DNA of 64,000 nt from Seison nebaliae (Eukaryota; Rotifera; Pararotatoria; Seisonacea; Seisonidae): positions 42,866 to 106,865 of the forward strand of contig JALJEE010001737.1 of assembly GCA_023231475.1 (NCBI GenBank), in the 5' to 3' direction. Below are positions 48,401-59,210 of this stretch, in pieces (within the stretch, counting starts at the first letter, position 1; the number at the start of each line of letters is the position of its first letter). The notes under the pieces are model-generated. The model had not been told where the DNA came from. It saw only the letters and a program-made list of their open reading frames with translations, and made no database searches. A program made the position numbers and the translations under genes.

Positions 48401-50684
48401 GGGAAACATTATCACCGAAGAAGTATATGAATAAATATCAGGATTTTTTTGTGGTAATCGCTATTGATTTTGGAACAACTATGAGCGGATATGCATTCGC
48501 CTTAACAAGAGATCCCAATACTATACATATGATGAGAAAATGGGACGGAGGAGATCCAGGATTAGTCAATCAGAAAATCCCAACTAATATATTATTGACA
48601 CCGGACAGAAAATTCCATTCGTTTGGAACAACTGCTAGAGATTTCTATCATGATCTTGATGGAAAAGACGCTGCACAATATATCTATTTCGATAAATTTA
48701 AGATGCATTTACATTATTGTGAAGTTCTTGTTTTTTATAATAAATAAATAGTAATGATAATGAATTTTTCAGGATTTAAATGCTAATCTTCAGATACGTG
48801 CTGCGAATGGTAAATGGTATCCTGCCATGTTGGTCTTTACAGAAGCTTTACGCTTCTTCAAGGATAGGGCGTTACAAGAGATGTGCGATCAATCTTTGAC
48901 TACCATTTGTATCGAAGACATTCGATGGGTTATCACCGTACCTGCAATATGGAAACAACCTGCAAAGCAATTTATGCGTCAAGCGGCTTATAATGTTTTT
49001 TTTTCATATATTATTTCCTAATAAAAAATTATATTTTCAGGCCGGTATCGCATCTGTTAATAAGCCTCAACAATTATTGATAGCTTTGGAACCGGAAGCG
49101 GCAAGTATTTACGTCCGTCGATTACGAGAACATCAATTGATGTCCGACGATCCTAATTCACTTTTAAGTCCAGATCAATCTGTGAGAATTCACAACGCCT
49201 CATTGCCAATACCATCACCGCGAACAGTAGGAGAAAACATTATTCCAGGTTAATAATGACATTATTAACATGTGATATTATTAAATGGTAAATATTTTGA
49301 TTTAGGAACGAAATATATGGTGGTAGATTGTGGTGGTGGAACGGTGGACATAACTGTACATGAGATGAATGAAAACGGAACACTTATTGAAGTGAACAAA
49401 GCGAGTGGTGGACCTTATGGTTCAGCAAATGTAGATGCGGAATTCGAATCATTGATGTGTGAAATATTCACTCCAGAATTCATGCAATCATTCAAGAATC
49501 GTCATCCAGTCAGTTATATTGATCTGATGGTTGCATTTGAAGCAAGAAAACGGACAGCATCACCGTTGAGAACGAGTCCTTTGAATGTTTCATTACCAAT
49601 CGCGTTTATTGATATGTATAAACAATTGAAAGTTTATTCATTTTTCCTATTCCCAAATTTCAATTACTTTATATTGTTTAGGGATCTACTGTTGAACATG
49701 CTGTCAAGAAATATGGTTCCCCTCAAATCAAATGGTCATCACAAGGAATGTTACGATTCAATACAAGCATCATGCGAGATTTGTTCGCTCCTACAATCCA
49801 CAATATCGTCAATATAATAGAGAAAATTGTTCATGAACCAAATGTGAAAAGTTTCCTCTTAAAATTATCTTAATTTCTACCCTAAAACTCTGGATAAAAG
49901 ATTTGTCTTATATATTTTTAGTTGGTGGCTTTGCCGAATCACCAATGCTCCAACAAGCGATCAGAGAAAAATTCCAACCAAAAATTAGAGTAATCATTCC
50001 ACAAGATGTGTCTTTGACAATTCTAAAAGGTTATTTAATTATTGGATAATGTGTTGTTCATTTTGAATGATTCTTTAAGGTGCTGTCCTATTTGGAATTG
50101 ATCCGTCAGTCGTCATTGTTAGACGATCAAGATTGACATATGGAGTGGGCGTATTAAATCGATTTAATGCCGCCACTCATCCCAATGATAAGAAAGTGGT
50201 GAAAGATGGTGTTGAATGGTGTACTGATGTATTCGATAAATTCGTATGTACAGATCAGGAAGTTGCATTGGGCGAAACCGTTACTCGATCATATGTACCA
50301 GTACGAACGGATCAGACACAATGTGTAATCCATTTCTACTGTAGTGAATCAGCCGAACCGCAATTCATCACTGACGAATCGGTGCGACTTTGTGGATCGT
50401 TAACTGTCAGTTGGGATGAGAAATCATTGAAAAGGAAAAATGGTAAAGATAAAATACCGACATCATCATCATTGCAATTGATCGATAATAATAATAATAT
50501 TATTGTAGAAGATGCTAAATATCGAAACACTTCGGAGATTGGTCAATCACTCTCCTCTGTTCTTAGAAGTCGTCGAGAAATTCGAGCTGAAGTTACTTTT
50601 GGTGATACCGAAATACATGTCAGTGCCATCGATTTACTGACTGGAGAGAAAGTGAAGGCGTCAATCGATTTCCTCAATAAATAA
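39414..50684 (+). CDS. HSPA12A: Giant HSPA12-type Hsp70-like protein with a 2,100-aa disordered N-terminal region
   Basis: Proposed exons: 39414-40920, 42079-44115, 44588-44770, 44940-47627, 48056-48723, 48773-48994, 49041-49248, 49306-49631, 49682-49850, 49901-50029, 50080-50684. Together they give 8742 nt, about 2913 aa. The N-terminus is MGENQSK, a good N-myristoylation context. Residues 1 to about 2265 are disordered, Ser/Lys/Glu-rich with poly-Ser tracts. The C-terminal 640 residues are an HSPA12 actin-like ATPase: phosphate 1 [33 protein letters not shown], phosphate 2 [11 protein letters not shown], adenosine motif [10 protein letters not shown], and the family C-terminus ([12 protein letters not shown]...IDFLN). 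The HSPA12 part is certain. Joining exons 1-4 to it rests on matching phase-1 junctions; the exon 4 donor (47627/47628) is weak and the ORF otherwise stops at 47647. Two separate genes are the alternative. Confidence 0.72.
40921..42078 (+). other. Large intron 1 of the giant HSPA12 gene
   Basis: It starts GTAAGT at 40921, the best donor in the gene, and ends TAATAG at 42078. It is 1158 nt, more than twenty times the usual intron here. Nothing else coding is convincing inside; a GATA-type microsatellite-like stretch lies at about 41345-41365. Confidence 0.6.
44116..44587 (+). other. Intron 2 of the giant HSPA12 gene
   Basis: 472 nt, from AAAG/GTAAAA to TTTCCAG. No other feature was seen inside. 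Confidence 0.6.
46054..46222 (+). repeat. TCA/TCG trinucleotide tracts encoding poly-Ser (exon 4)
   Basis: Two runs, about 46054-46109 and 46151-46222, consist almost only of TCA, TCG and TCT codons. They code for serine blocks in the disordered region of the giant HSPA12-linked protein. Mixed synonymous codons suggest selection for serine as well as slippage. Confidence 0.8.
47550..47607 (+). repeat. Serine-codon tract near the end of exon 4
   Basis: A run of TCG/TCA codons just before the proposed exon 4 donor. With the tract in exon 5 it brackets the intron at about 47628-48055. Confidence 0.75.
47648..48055 (+). other. Intron 4 of the giant HSPA12 gene, or the spacer between two genes
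   Basis: About 400 nt without coding sequence. It ends in a strong acceptor TTATTGCAG at 48055 with an in-frame TAA just upstream, so the following exon must be spliced onto something. That supports an upstream exon for HSPA12. Confidence 0.55.
48250..48318 (+). repeat. Serine-codon tract in exon 5, before the ATPase domain
   Basis: About 23 consecutive serine codons (TCA/TCG/TCT) form a linker between the disordered part and the Hsp70-like ATPase, which begins near 48450. Confidence 0.85.
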
Positions 50685-52771
50685 TAAGTTAATGAAAGAA
50701 AGTTAAACAACCATTCATTTTCGATCATCTCTTTTCCGATATTCATCAATTTATTCTTCGATTTGAACCGTTATATTATCAATCGTTAAAAGGACATTCG
50801 GCAGATAGACACCTGTATCGTATTATAACTCAATCAGCATTCATTTATTATGAATATTTTATTCATATCAACGAAATTCAAATTTCGTAACTATTTTTTT
50901 CTCATGTAATTATGACTGATAATTATGTTTTCGTCATCTCCTCTTAGATTAGCAGTAATCGGTTTTCTTTTCGTTTTTTTGCAAAATCTTTTAAAATCTC
51001 CGAATTCTTTTCAATTAAAGAATTCTCTGAACCTTATTCCGTAACTATCAACAATATTCTATAACATTATTATTCTTTTCACAAAAAAAACCCATTATTA
51101 TCATCAACAACATCAACAATAACAATACAAAAACATAAGATGAATAATTTTCAAACAAAGATCGTAAAAAAAATTGAAAAATATTAAAATTTCTGCTTTC
51201 CGTTTTCCTTTCTTCTTTCGTAGCAACGTTGTTTTTCTTCAAAAAAAGCTTTGTTCGTCTCATTTCTTTCCTGTTCGATTAAATAAATTTATTCATTTGA
51301 TTTTCTTACGGAAAAATATTCTAACTAACCAAATAACTAACCTCGTTCTATGAGAACACTGGAGAGACGTACATTCATCATGATCATTCGATTTGAAGAA
51401 ATTAATTTAAATTGAAATTAACACAATATCATAGCGCCATCAATGTAATATTAGTACTGAGGGAATCGGTAAAATGAACGGAATAAACAATAAATGATTA
51501 CGAAAAGTTAGTGCAACTCGTCTAAACGACAGTGCAATTGGATCGAGCAACCTCAAAAGAACAACTACTTACTCTTCACAATGTGAACTATGAGAATTCT
51601 ACTTCAAATCTAGAAAGTAGAAGAGAGTTTAGATGTTGCCGATGATGAATACGATCGATAAGTAGCGTTACTACATAATTTATGGACTATTTCTTTAATT
51701 ACAAAGAATTTACATATACTGTTAGCGAAGAATAACGAGAGAAATTAATCTTAAAGAAATTCTTTTATTTTGTTTGGTTTCCAATTTTATGCTATTGCCG
51801 ATACCTAGGGCATTAGTCCTAACGTTATTCTCATCATTAAGCAGGAACCAGATCATTATAACAGAAAGATCGAATCAGAGAGTCTGTCGATATCTATTTA
51901 CCAACTCATAATTCTTCATGTCATGTTGTTTCGTTTTCGTGGATTTTTCAATGGATGGTGAGAGATTCACATTCAATTAACTCCAGTGCGGAATATTTAA
52001 ACCAAATGGTAATATATCAGCCAAGCATAGTGTTGCCCTTCATAATAAATCGTTTTCAATAAACAATAATAAGTAATTAATTGTAGACAAGAAAGCAGTC
52101 TGAATTTCAGTTACTTATGGTAGCGAGTTTTAAACATGTTCGTCCATTTACGTAGTTATAGGTCCCAACTTCAAATTTTCTCTCATTCTTTTTTTACAAT
52201 TCTTCTTCTTCAGCGCTGGATTCTGTTGCTCATATTGCCATGTAGTTATGTTATGATTTCCTATATTATCATTTCCCCTCCACTACAACAACTACCTCTA
52301 TGAACACACTTGAATACATGTGTGCACATATCCATATAAATGGTATGCACTTACAATTTTAATATCTATTTTCCAAGTCACTCAACGAACATGTCATATT
52401 AAGAGATTACTATTAAGTTGTTGCATATATAATTAGTGGAATTGCATATTTAGGAACTACGGATATGAAGCGAGACTGATTCCTGGAATTTACGTACGTT
52501 ACTTTCAGCAAATGAATGAGAGCAAGTAATCGATTGCAATCGATTATTGACAACACCTATAACTGTCTTGGCTATTCTTTATTAAGTTGATTAAGAGAAC
52601 AGACAAAAATAGAACGATCTGTTAAAGTTTTACATAAACAATTATCACTATCGAAAACATTAAGTGAATTTAATGGTAATTTACTTAAGAAAAGTTTCCT
52701 TTCTATCATAACGAATCGTATAACTGCTTCCAATCAGACTTCATTACCTTCATAATCACCATTGAAAAGGA
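50685..52771. other. 2.1-kb spacer between HSPA12 and NTPDase
   Basis: AATAAATAA overlaps the HSPA12 stop at 50677-50685 and may act as an early poly(A) signal. The rest is AT-rich without a supported ORF. It includes the promoter region of the NTPDase gene. Confidence 0.45.
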
Positions 52772-54903
52772 ATGATTGATCGAAATAATATTTCATTCAT
52801 TCCCGTTGTTAACGAGGACAGGAAGAATCGGAAGTATTCCTTCTTCCATCAACATACTCCAATTTTTTTGACAATTATTCTCTTCTTCCTCTGGTTGACG
52901 GTCATCATTTGTTTGTCCGTGTGGTTTAATGATATTTATTTGAAGCAACATGATAATAAGAATGTTTGTCACATTTTATTTCCATCAAATAATTCACTAA
53001 TCATAATTAGTATGCATTGGTATTTGATGCAGGTTCATCTAAGACACGAATTTATTTATACCAATGGCTAAAAGAAGACACAAACGAGAAACTCATTGAT
53101 AATATAGAAAACTTGAAAATTATTACAGAAATCGATAACTGCAAGGCAACTAGTTATTACATTTTTCACATTCTAACAATTTCTCAATTCAATCTCTCAA
53201 ATAGAGAAAGGAATAGCCAATTATGTTGACGAAGATCATTTGGAGGAAGCCATCGATGGAATAAAAGATTGTTTGAAAAAATTAGAAAAATCCATCCCCA
53301 ATGAAAAGATATCGAGCACTTATATTATGTTCGCAGCAACAGCTGGAATGAGATTGTTATTGTTAGTAGAAGAAATTTACATAAACATTTTTCAAATTCA
53401 TTTCAAAGAACATCTAATCGTGAAAGGGCTGAAATTATCCTGATGAGATTGAGACAATTCTTTAAGGGATCACCATATCGCTACATCAGTAGTGATCAAG
53501 TGAAAATATTGACAGGTGACGATGAAGCATTTTATGGATGGTTAGCAACAAATTACTATTTACAATCGTTAACAAAAGTTGCTAAATTATTGAAAAGATT
53601 TTTTATTGAATTTTTTTGTTGTAGAAAAATTCTTCGAAATTAGTCGGCTTTCTTGATCTTGGTGGTGCATCAACACAAATTAGTTATCCGTTACCTGAAT
53701 CATATGATAATGAAAGTTAAATTTGTTAATTATATTATGATGAATAATATGGAATTGTCTTTTGGAAATAACAGAAGGAATAAATCGAATAAATATGCTA
53801 AGGAACAATTTTAAACTTTACCTTTACAGTTATCTGTGTTATGGTGCGAATGAAGCATATTATCGATATTTAGACGAATTATTAAAAGTTAGAAAAATAT
53901 TTCATCTCATAAAAAAATCATCTTATGATTATTGCAGTTACCAGAGAATGTGGAAAGTGAAATAATAAACGATTATTGTACTTTTAGAGATTATCCGAAA
54001 CAGTCGATAAATTTACAACAATTGGTCAATACGCCATGCACAAATATGCAGCAAATAAATGTTTATTTAGAATATTTTAAAATTTTTTCAATTCGTTTAA
54101 GTTGAAAAAGAAAAAATATGTTACACTAATTGGTGAAAGTAATATAAATAAATGTCAAGAAATTACAAAAAGATTATTCAATAACAATACTCCATTGTGT
54201 GATCCGGTGAGATTGATGAATGGCGACTCAATTATCAATTCACCACAATCCAAGAATTGTCCTCTTCCCGCCCAATCGATCAGTAGTTTTCTGGATGAAA
54301 AAACTAAATTTTATGTTAGTTGTTGTTGTTCTTTTGTGAAAGAGTTTTTGAAATGTTTAGGCTGTTTCTTCCTTCTATTGGATATTTCATCGGATCGGTG
54401 GTCGATCTTATAAAGAAATGATCAGTAATGTTAATCTTCTATGCGACAATCGCACATATCAATCGTCTTTCGTCCAAGTTCTACTTTATAATTCACATCA
54501 ATTGATAATGAGAATTGAAAGAAAAAATTGACGGACGAAATTTATAAACACAATATCTGTTTTCGTGCCATGTACGCCATCGAATTATTGAAGTCGTATG
54601 GTTTAGAGAAGAATTGGGAGAATATCATTTTCACAAAAAAGGTTAATTCATATTTTGTAATCGAATAGTATTTATTTCTGTAATTCGTAGTTGAACAAGA
54701 AAAATTTAGTTTGGACCGTCGGTTTCATGTTACATCAATTGCAAGTATTGGAAGGATATTTGTACCAAGAAAGAATTTCATCGCCTGTTGTTCTCACTTG
54801 CATGTGTCTATTGGGAGTATGTATCATCTTGTTAACGTTCCTTTTGGTGCATCGATATCGATCTGTCACTCAATCGAAGTATGAAGCAAATGCTAGAGAA
54901 TAG
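52772..54903 (+). CDS. Ecto-nucleoside triphosphate diphosphohydrolase (CD39/GDA1 family)
   Basis: The enzyme hydrolyses extracellular NTPs and NDPs. There are about 11 exons, the first being 52772-52963, separated by introns of 46-60 nt; the product is about 550 aa. Topology is that of surface NTPDases: an N-terminal membrane helix (IFLTIILFFLWLTVIICLSV) and a C-terminal one (VVLTCMCLLGVCIILLTFL), with the catalytic region outside. All apyrase-conserved regions are visible: ACR1 FDAGSSKTRIYLYQW, ACR2 FAATAGMRL, ACR3 TGDDEAFYGWLATNY (catalytic Glu), ACR4 LDLGGASTQISYP and ACR5 VWTVGFMLHQ. Family signatures YSYLCYGANEA and paired cysteines are also present. ACR1 with DAGSS is closer to the cell-surface group (NTPDase 1/2/3/8) than to the Golgi/lysosomal 4/7 or soluble 5/6 groups. 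Several splice joins reconstruct motifs precisely, for example MRLL/TSNRERAEII. Confidence 0.93.
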
Positions 54904-55471
54904 TTGAAAATCTGCCAGGAACTGTGTTGAAACATTTAAATGAAATTGATTGTTGCTTCAATTTATTATTATTATTAAACTTTTCAACTCTTCTGAACTT
55001 GAGGTCCGATTTTTTATTTGGAAGACAAAATTTTTTTTCGAAATTATCTCAAATAAACTATGATAACTTTTTAGGCTTCGTTCCGATGGAATCGTAAAAT
55101 TTTCGATAAAGTTAACAATTGAGAAAAGACAAGTGTAAGAGAGGAGTAATGATGGATTTAATGTTATGAATAAATGTAGAAGAATTGTTTGTATACAGCC
55201 ATTCTCCAAGTTGCTATATGTATAGCTTCGAGTATAAATAAGGTAGAAGAAATAGAAGTATAATTAAATTAGGTGTCTTGTGTGAAATGATTAAGAGGAA
55301 CTTTAAGTCATATGGATGAGGAAGACAAAGGTGTTTTGGAGGAAAGAATGTATGTTGAATGATGATGATGCTCAGATAAAATGAGATCGTATAATCGACA
55401 TAATGGAATCGGAAAGAAGAAAGGAAGAAGAAATAAAATAAATTTGGAGAGGATGGTATAAAATAATTTGA
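54904..55471. other. Spacer between convergent NTPDase and CNOT6 genes
   Basis: 568 bp, AT-rich, holding both 3' ends. Open minus-strand pieces here (about 54958-55209 and 55308-55514) are short and look like chance. Confidence 0.45.
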
Positions 55472-55660
55472 TTAATATGGAAACTGAATGTAAGGTATGG
55501 TACTCATGTAGCAAACGGGAGAGAAGTAGTAGTTGTCCATCATAAATGATGAGGCTTGGAAGAATGGTCTGTACATATTGAAATTGTTTGTTTGTTGGAA
55601 TTGTTGTTGCTGCTCTTGTTGAGATAAATATTCGGTAGTATATTGTTGAAATGTTTGGTT

Positions 55661-55691
<31 letters not shown>

Positions 55692-58600
55692 CGTTGTAAG
55701 ATGTCTAGGAAGGAATTAGAAGTGTGGATGAAAGATGAAAATATTGTTTATGTTATTTTATTTGTTAACTAACGATAAGTTAAAAGATCATTTGTCAAAA
55801 AGTTGACAAATTTAATAAGTTAGAGATATAATCCCGATACTCAGAATGTCATCGTTTAATAAAGTGAGAAAATATGATTAGATAATTGTGTTATGGAAAA
55901 GGAGAGGAAGTGGAGGAAGAAAGATATAATTCCATGAGATAATTCTCAGATCTCAAGAGAAAAAATTACCTGCTCCAATTGTCTGTCGGTTGAGTGGATG
56001 AATGGTGGGATGTTGTTGATTTAGATTTTGTTGTAGATGATGTTGCCCCAAATTCGTTTGGTCGTTCATTGATGAATTGAATGGGAAATAATATATTTGT
56101 TCATTTCCATAAATTCCATCATCATTCACATCGTCATATCCGTTATACTTTGTATTTTCGTCGTCTTCCTCTTCATCTTCATTAATTTCATCATCTTCAT
56201 CCGATGACCGATCTTTTTCATCATGTATCATTTTCTCCTCCTCTTCCGAACTGAGGCTATCTCTCTTATTGAATTGATGAATGTTATGTTGACTTATATC
56301 GCCCAACGACAAATTATTGATGTTATTCCGTATCACTCGCTTTAGATTCCCATCATTTACATATGGTGAATTATATGTCATTGATTCATTATGATGAAGT
56401 TCAGGATAATCGGCCGTAAAGACAGAATGATAATTTTCACGTCCCTGAACAGTCTCGGGAGAGAATGTGGAATCCATCGACGATACACCAGACGATGATG
56501 TTGAATTTTGTGCAACGAGTGTATTTTTCTGAGATTTGTCGACAGTTTCATGAGGTTCGTAAACAATTTCCGATTTCTGTTTAGTGTCAACAAATTTCAA
56601 GGATCGACGACTTCGTCTTGTTCTCGTTTTTTTCGATCGATTATTTCGCATTTTCCGATAATTTTCATGTTGAACATTTTTCACATTTGAACTACGTCTC
56701 AATATAGATTCGTTGAACATGGTCGTTTTCCCATGTGGAATATTTGACATATCAATCTCATCCAAATAATTTACCATTCGTTCTTTCAAATTCGTCACTG
56801 ATGAATCTTCAATAGGTAAATTGTCTTCGATATTGAGAACATTTTCATCATTGATGATTAAACTATCTTCGATGTTGAGAACATTTCCATCATTGATAAT
56901 TAAATTATTTTCATCATCAATATCACCAGTTGGTAATATCCTGTGAATATCATAAACATGATTATAATTGGAATTATTGACATTTTGATTATGATTACTA
57001 TTCGTTGAGCGTAAAGATGAATTATCTTTCATCGTTTCAAAATATCGTCCATGATCTCCAGAAATTGCTGATCTTCCAGTCACGTCATAATGTTGTCGTA
57101 CTAATTCCATGAGATTATCTTCCGAAAATATATCTCGATTATGAGTTGTTCTTGTAAGTGAAAATTCCACTGCAATCGGCATATGATCACTAGGAATTAA
57201 TGGATGTGGACAACCGAGAATTTCGTTTTCTAAAAACCATTCGGGTGGAATTGGTAATAATATCTGTCTCCTTTTCAATGTGGATTTTGTGTACATGATA
57301 TAATCGATGACACCTTTAAAATCAACTGTGTAATTTGTAAATGGGAGAATTATTCCTTCATATGCATCTTCGAATAGGAATTGATGTTTTATCATATTCG
57401 ATGATGGAATTGTTGTGAGAGATGTGGCGGATGACGCCCGATTTCCTCGATTGTTTATTTTATTGTTGTTGTTATAATTGAGATTATGAGTCGAATCATT
57501 CTGATTATCTTTCGATGGATGTATTCCTAAAATGACATCTAAACTATTTTTATATGAGTATTGTTTGAAATCTTCATGACTCAATGGCAAGGATGCTTTC
57601 AATAAAAATTCGATGACTCCACTAATTGGTAATGAATTGAAATCACCACATAGAACTAATGGAATGGATAATAAGATTTCACATAATTGTTTATTATTCA
57701 AATTTTTCATCGTCATTTGTTCGACATTTCTCGAATCGACATCTTTCATTGACGGAATCTTGATCAATCCACAACGGATTGCATCGATACAAAGACGTTT
57801 AAGTGAAGCGACTAATAGAACAATCTGAACAATCTTCACATCACTATAAAATGGATCCCAATGTATATGTGAATTCGCTACCATAATTATGTTATCATTC
57901 AAATTCGAATTGTTTCCAATTTTAGCTGTTTTGAGACGAAACAAACCAATTATGGCTATATTATCTCGAGAGGAGACTCGATTAATTAAATGAGAATGTT
58001 TATCTATCATCTGCTTTCTAGTCGTATCTGACACTTGGGCATCTGTCACATTATTCAAATTGAGATAATCCGTATGTACTGTATTTACCACATCCATTGC
58101 TTGTTGATTGAATTCGATCAATTCTCGTTGAAGTAATTCAAATTTTGTTTCATCAAAAAATAATGCACATCCATCCACTTTCTTCTGATCGATACTAGAC
58201 ATAGTATTTGCACGAGATTTCACTCCAAACACTCCGTCGTAATTATATTCAGCGAGATGTGGACGAAAGAATGTGTCATATTGTTCCGCTTCCACTTCTT
58301 GCAATGCGATGATACTGGTACGATATTTGAGAATTTCTCTCAGAATTACATCTCGACGATTCCTCCAATCCAAACTATCAGTAGGACAATAAGCATATAA
58401 TGTTTTCGAGGCATATTGTTCACATAAAATGTTATAACTCAAAATTGTGAATCTATCACCAACATAATCATCATCATGAGAATAATAACTCTTTAACTTC
58501 GATGAATGATGATCATATTGTTCTTCAAAATCTGTTTTATTTTCTTCGAAATGATCAACATCTTCTTTCTTTTTCTTATTCTCTAACGAGAATGAATCCG

Positions 58601-59210
58601 TTTTCTTCCTCTTCACTTCCATTTCATCATTTGCAATAAATTTCCATTTTCTTTCTGGAGGATCTGGCATCGATCTCAAATATTCCATCATAATATGTTG
58701 AATTAATAAATCATTATCGATACATTCACTTTTCATCTTTTCCAGCCCTTGTAATGGATTCGTTGTAAAATTCAAATTTGTCAATCGATATAATCTCCCG
58801 AGAAATAAAGGAATTTTCTTCATCCGATTTTTGGATGCATCTAAAATTTGTAATTGATCCAAACTACCTAATTCGGGTGGGAGATGTGTAATTCGGTTGG
58901 ATGACAAATCCAATTCAATCAAATTCTTTAATCGACCAATATCAGGTGGTAACGTCTCCAATAAATTTTCAGCTACCGACAACGTCGTCAAATTGGTCCA
59001 TGTGAAGAGTACGGGACTTAACACACTGACACTACCTCTAATATCAATTTTGGTGACGGGTGGTACTTGAATTTCCGAATTGACGAAAGCATTCAAACTT
59101 CTTGGTATTCTGAGTTTAGGTCCATTATTCGTCAAAGAGTCGAATGAACCGAGATTACAGTTATCGAAGAGATCACTTCCGTGATGTGTCAGATAGTGAT
59201 CATACGTCAT
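55472..59210 (-). CDS. CNOT6: CCR4-NOT deadenylase catalytic subunit (CCR4/CNOT6) with long C-terminal extension
   Basis: CNOT6 removes poly(A) tails as part of the CCR4-NOT complex. Exon 1 is 55970-59210 and exon 2 is 55472-55704, joined in phase 1 across a 265-nt intron; the product is 1157 aa. The N-terminal leucine-rich repeats (about residues 65-170: LTTLSVAENLLETLPPDIG, LIELDLSSNRITHLPPELG) bind CNOT1. The exonuclease-endonuclease-phosphatase domain (about 250-680) has LSYNILCEQYAS, catalytic LQEVEAEQYD, DGCALFFDE, LCGDFNSLPISG and the C-terminal SDHMPIAVEF. Vertebrate CNOT6 ends shortly after this. Here about 470 more residues follow: Asn/Ser/Glu-rich, then a Gln-rich, Tyr/Phe-rich tail from exon 2 ending in IPYIQFPY. 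Such Q-rich extensions can mediate condensate or partner binding, which is inference. Confidence 0.95.
55661..55697 (-). repeat. CAA tract encoding poly-Gln (CNOT6 exon 2)
   Basis: On the + strand this is a run of GTT/TTG triplets; on the coding strand it is about ten CAA codons just after the exon 2 acceptor. It is a candidate length polymorphism. Confidence 0.85.
56819..56902 (-). repeat. Two-copy 42-bp in-frame tandem repeat in the CNOT6 extension
   Basis: Two adjacent 42-bp units (56819-56860 and 56861-56902) differ at only a few bases and encode 14-residue copies of the form xLIINDxNVLNIED. A partial third copy (NLPIED) is on the downstream protein side. The high identity implies a recent duplication. 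Confidence 0.8.
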
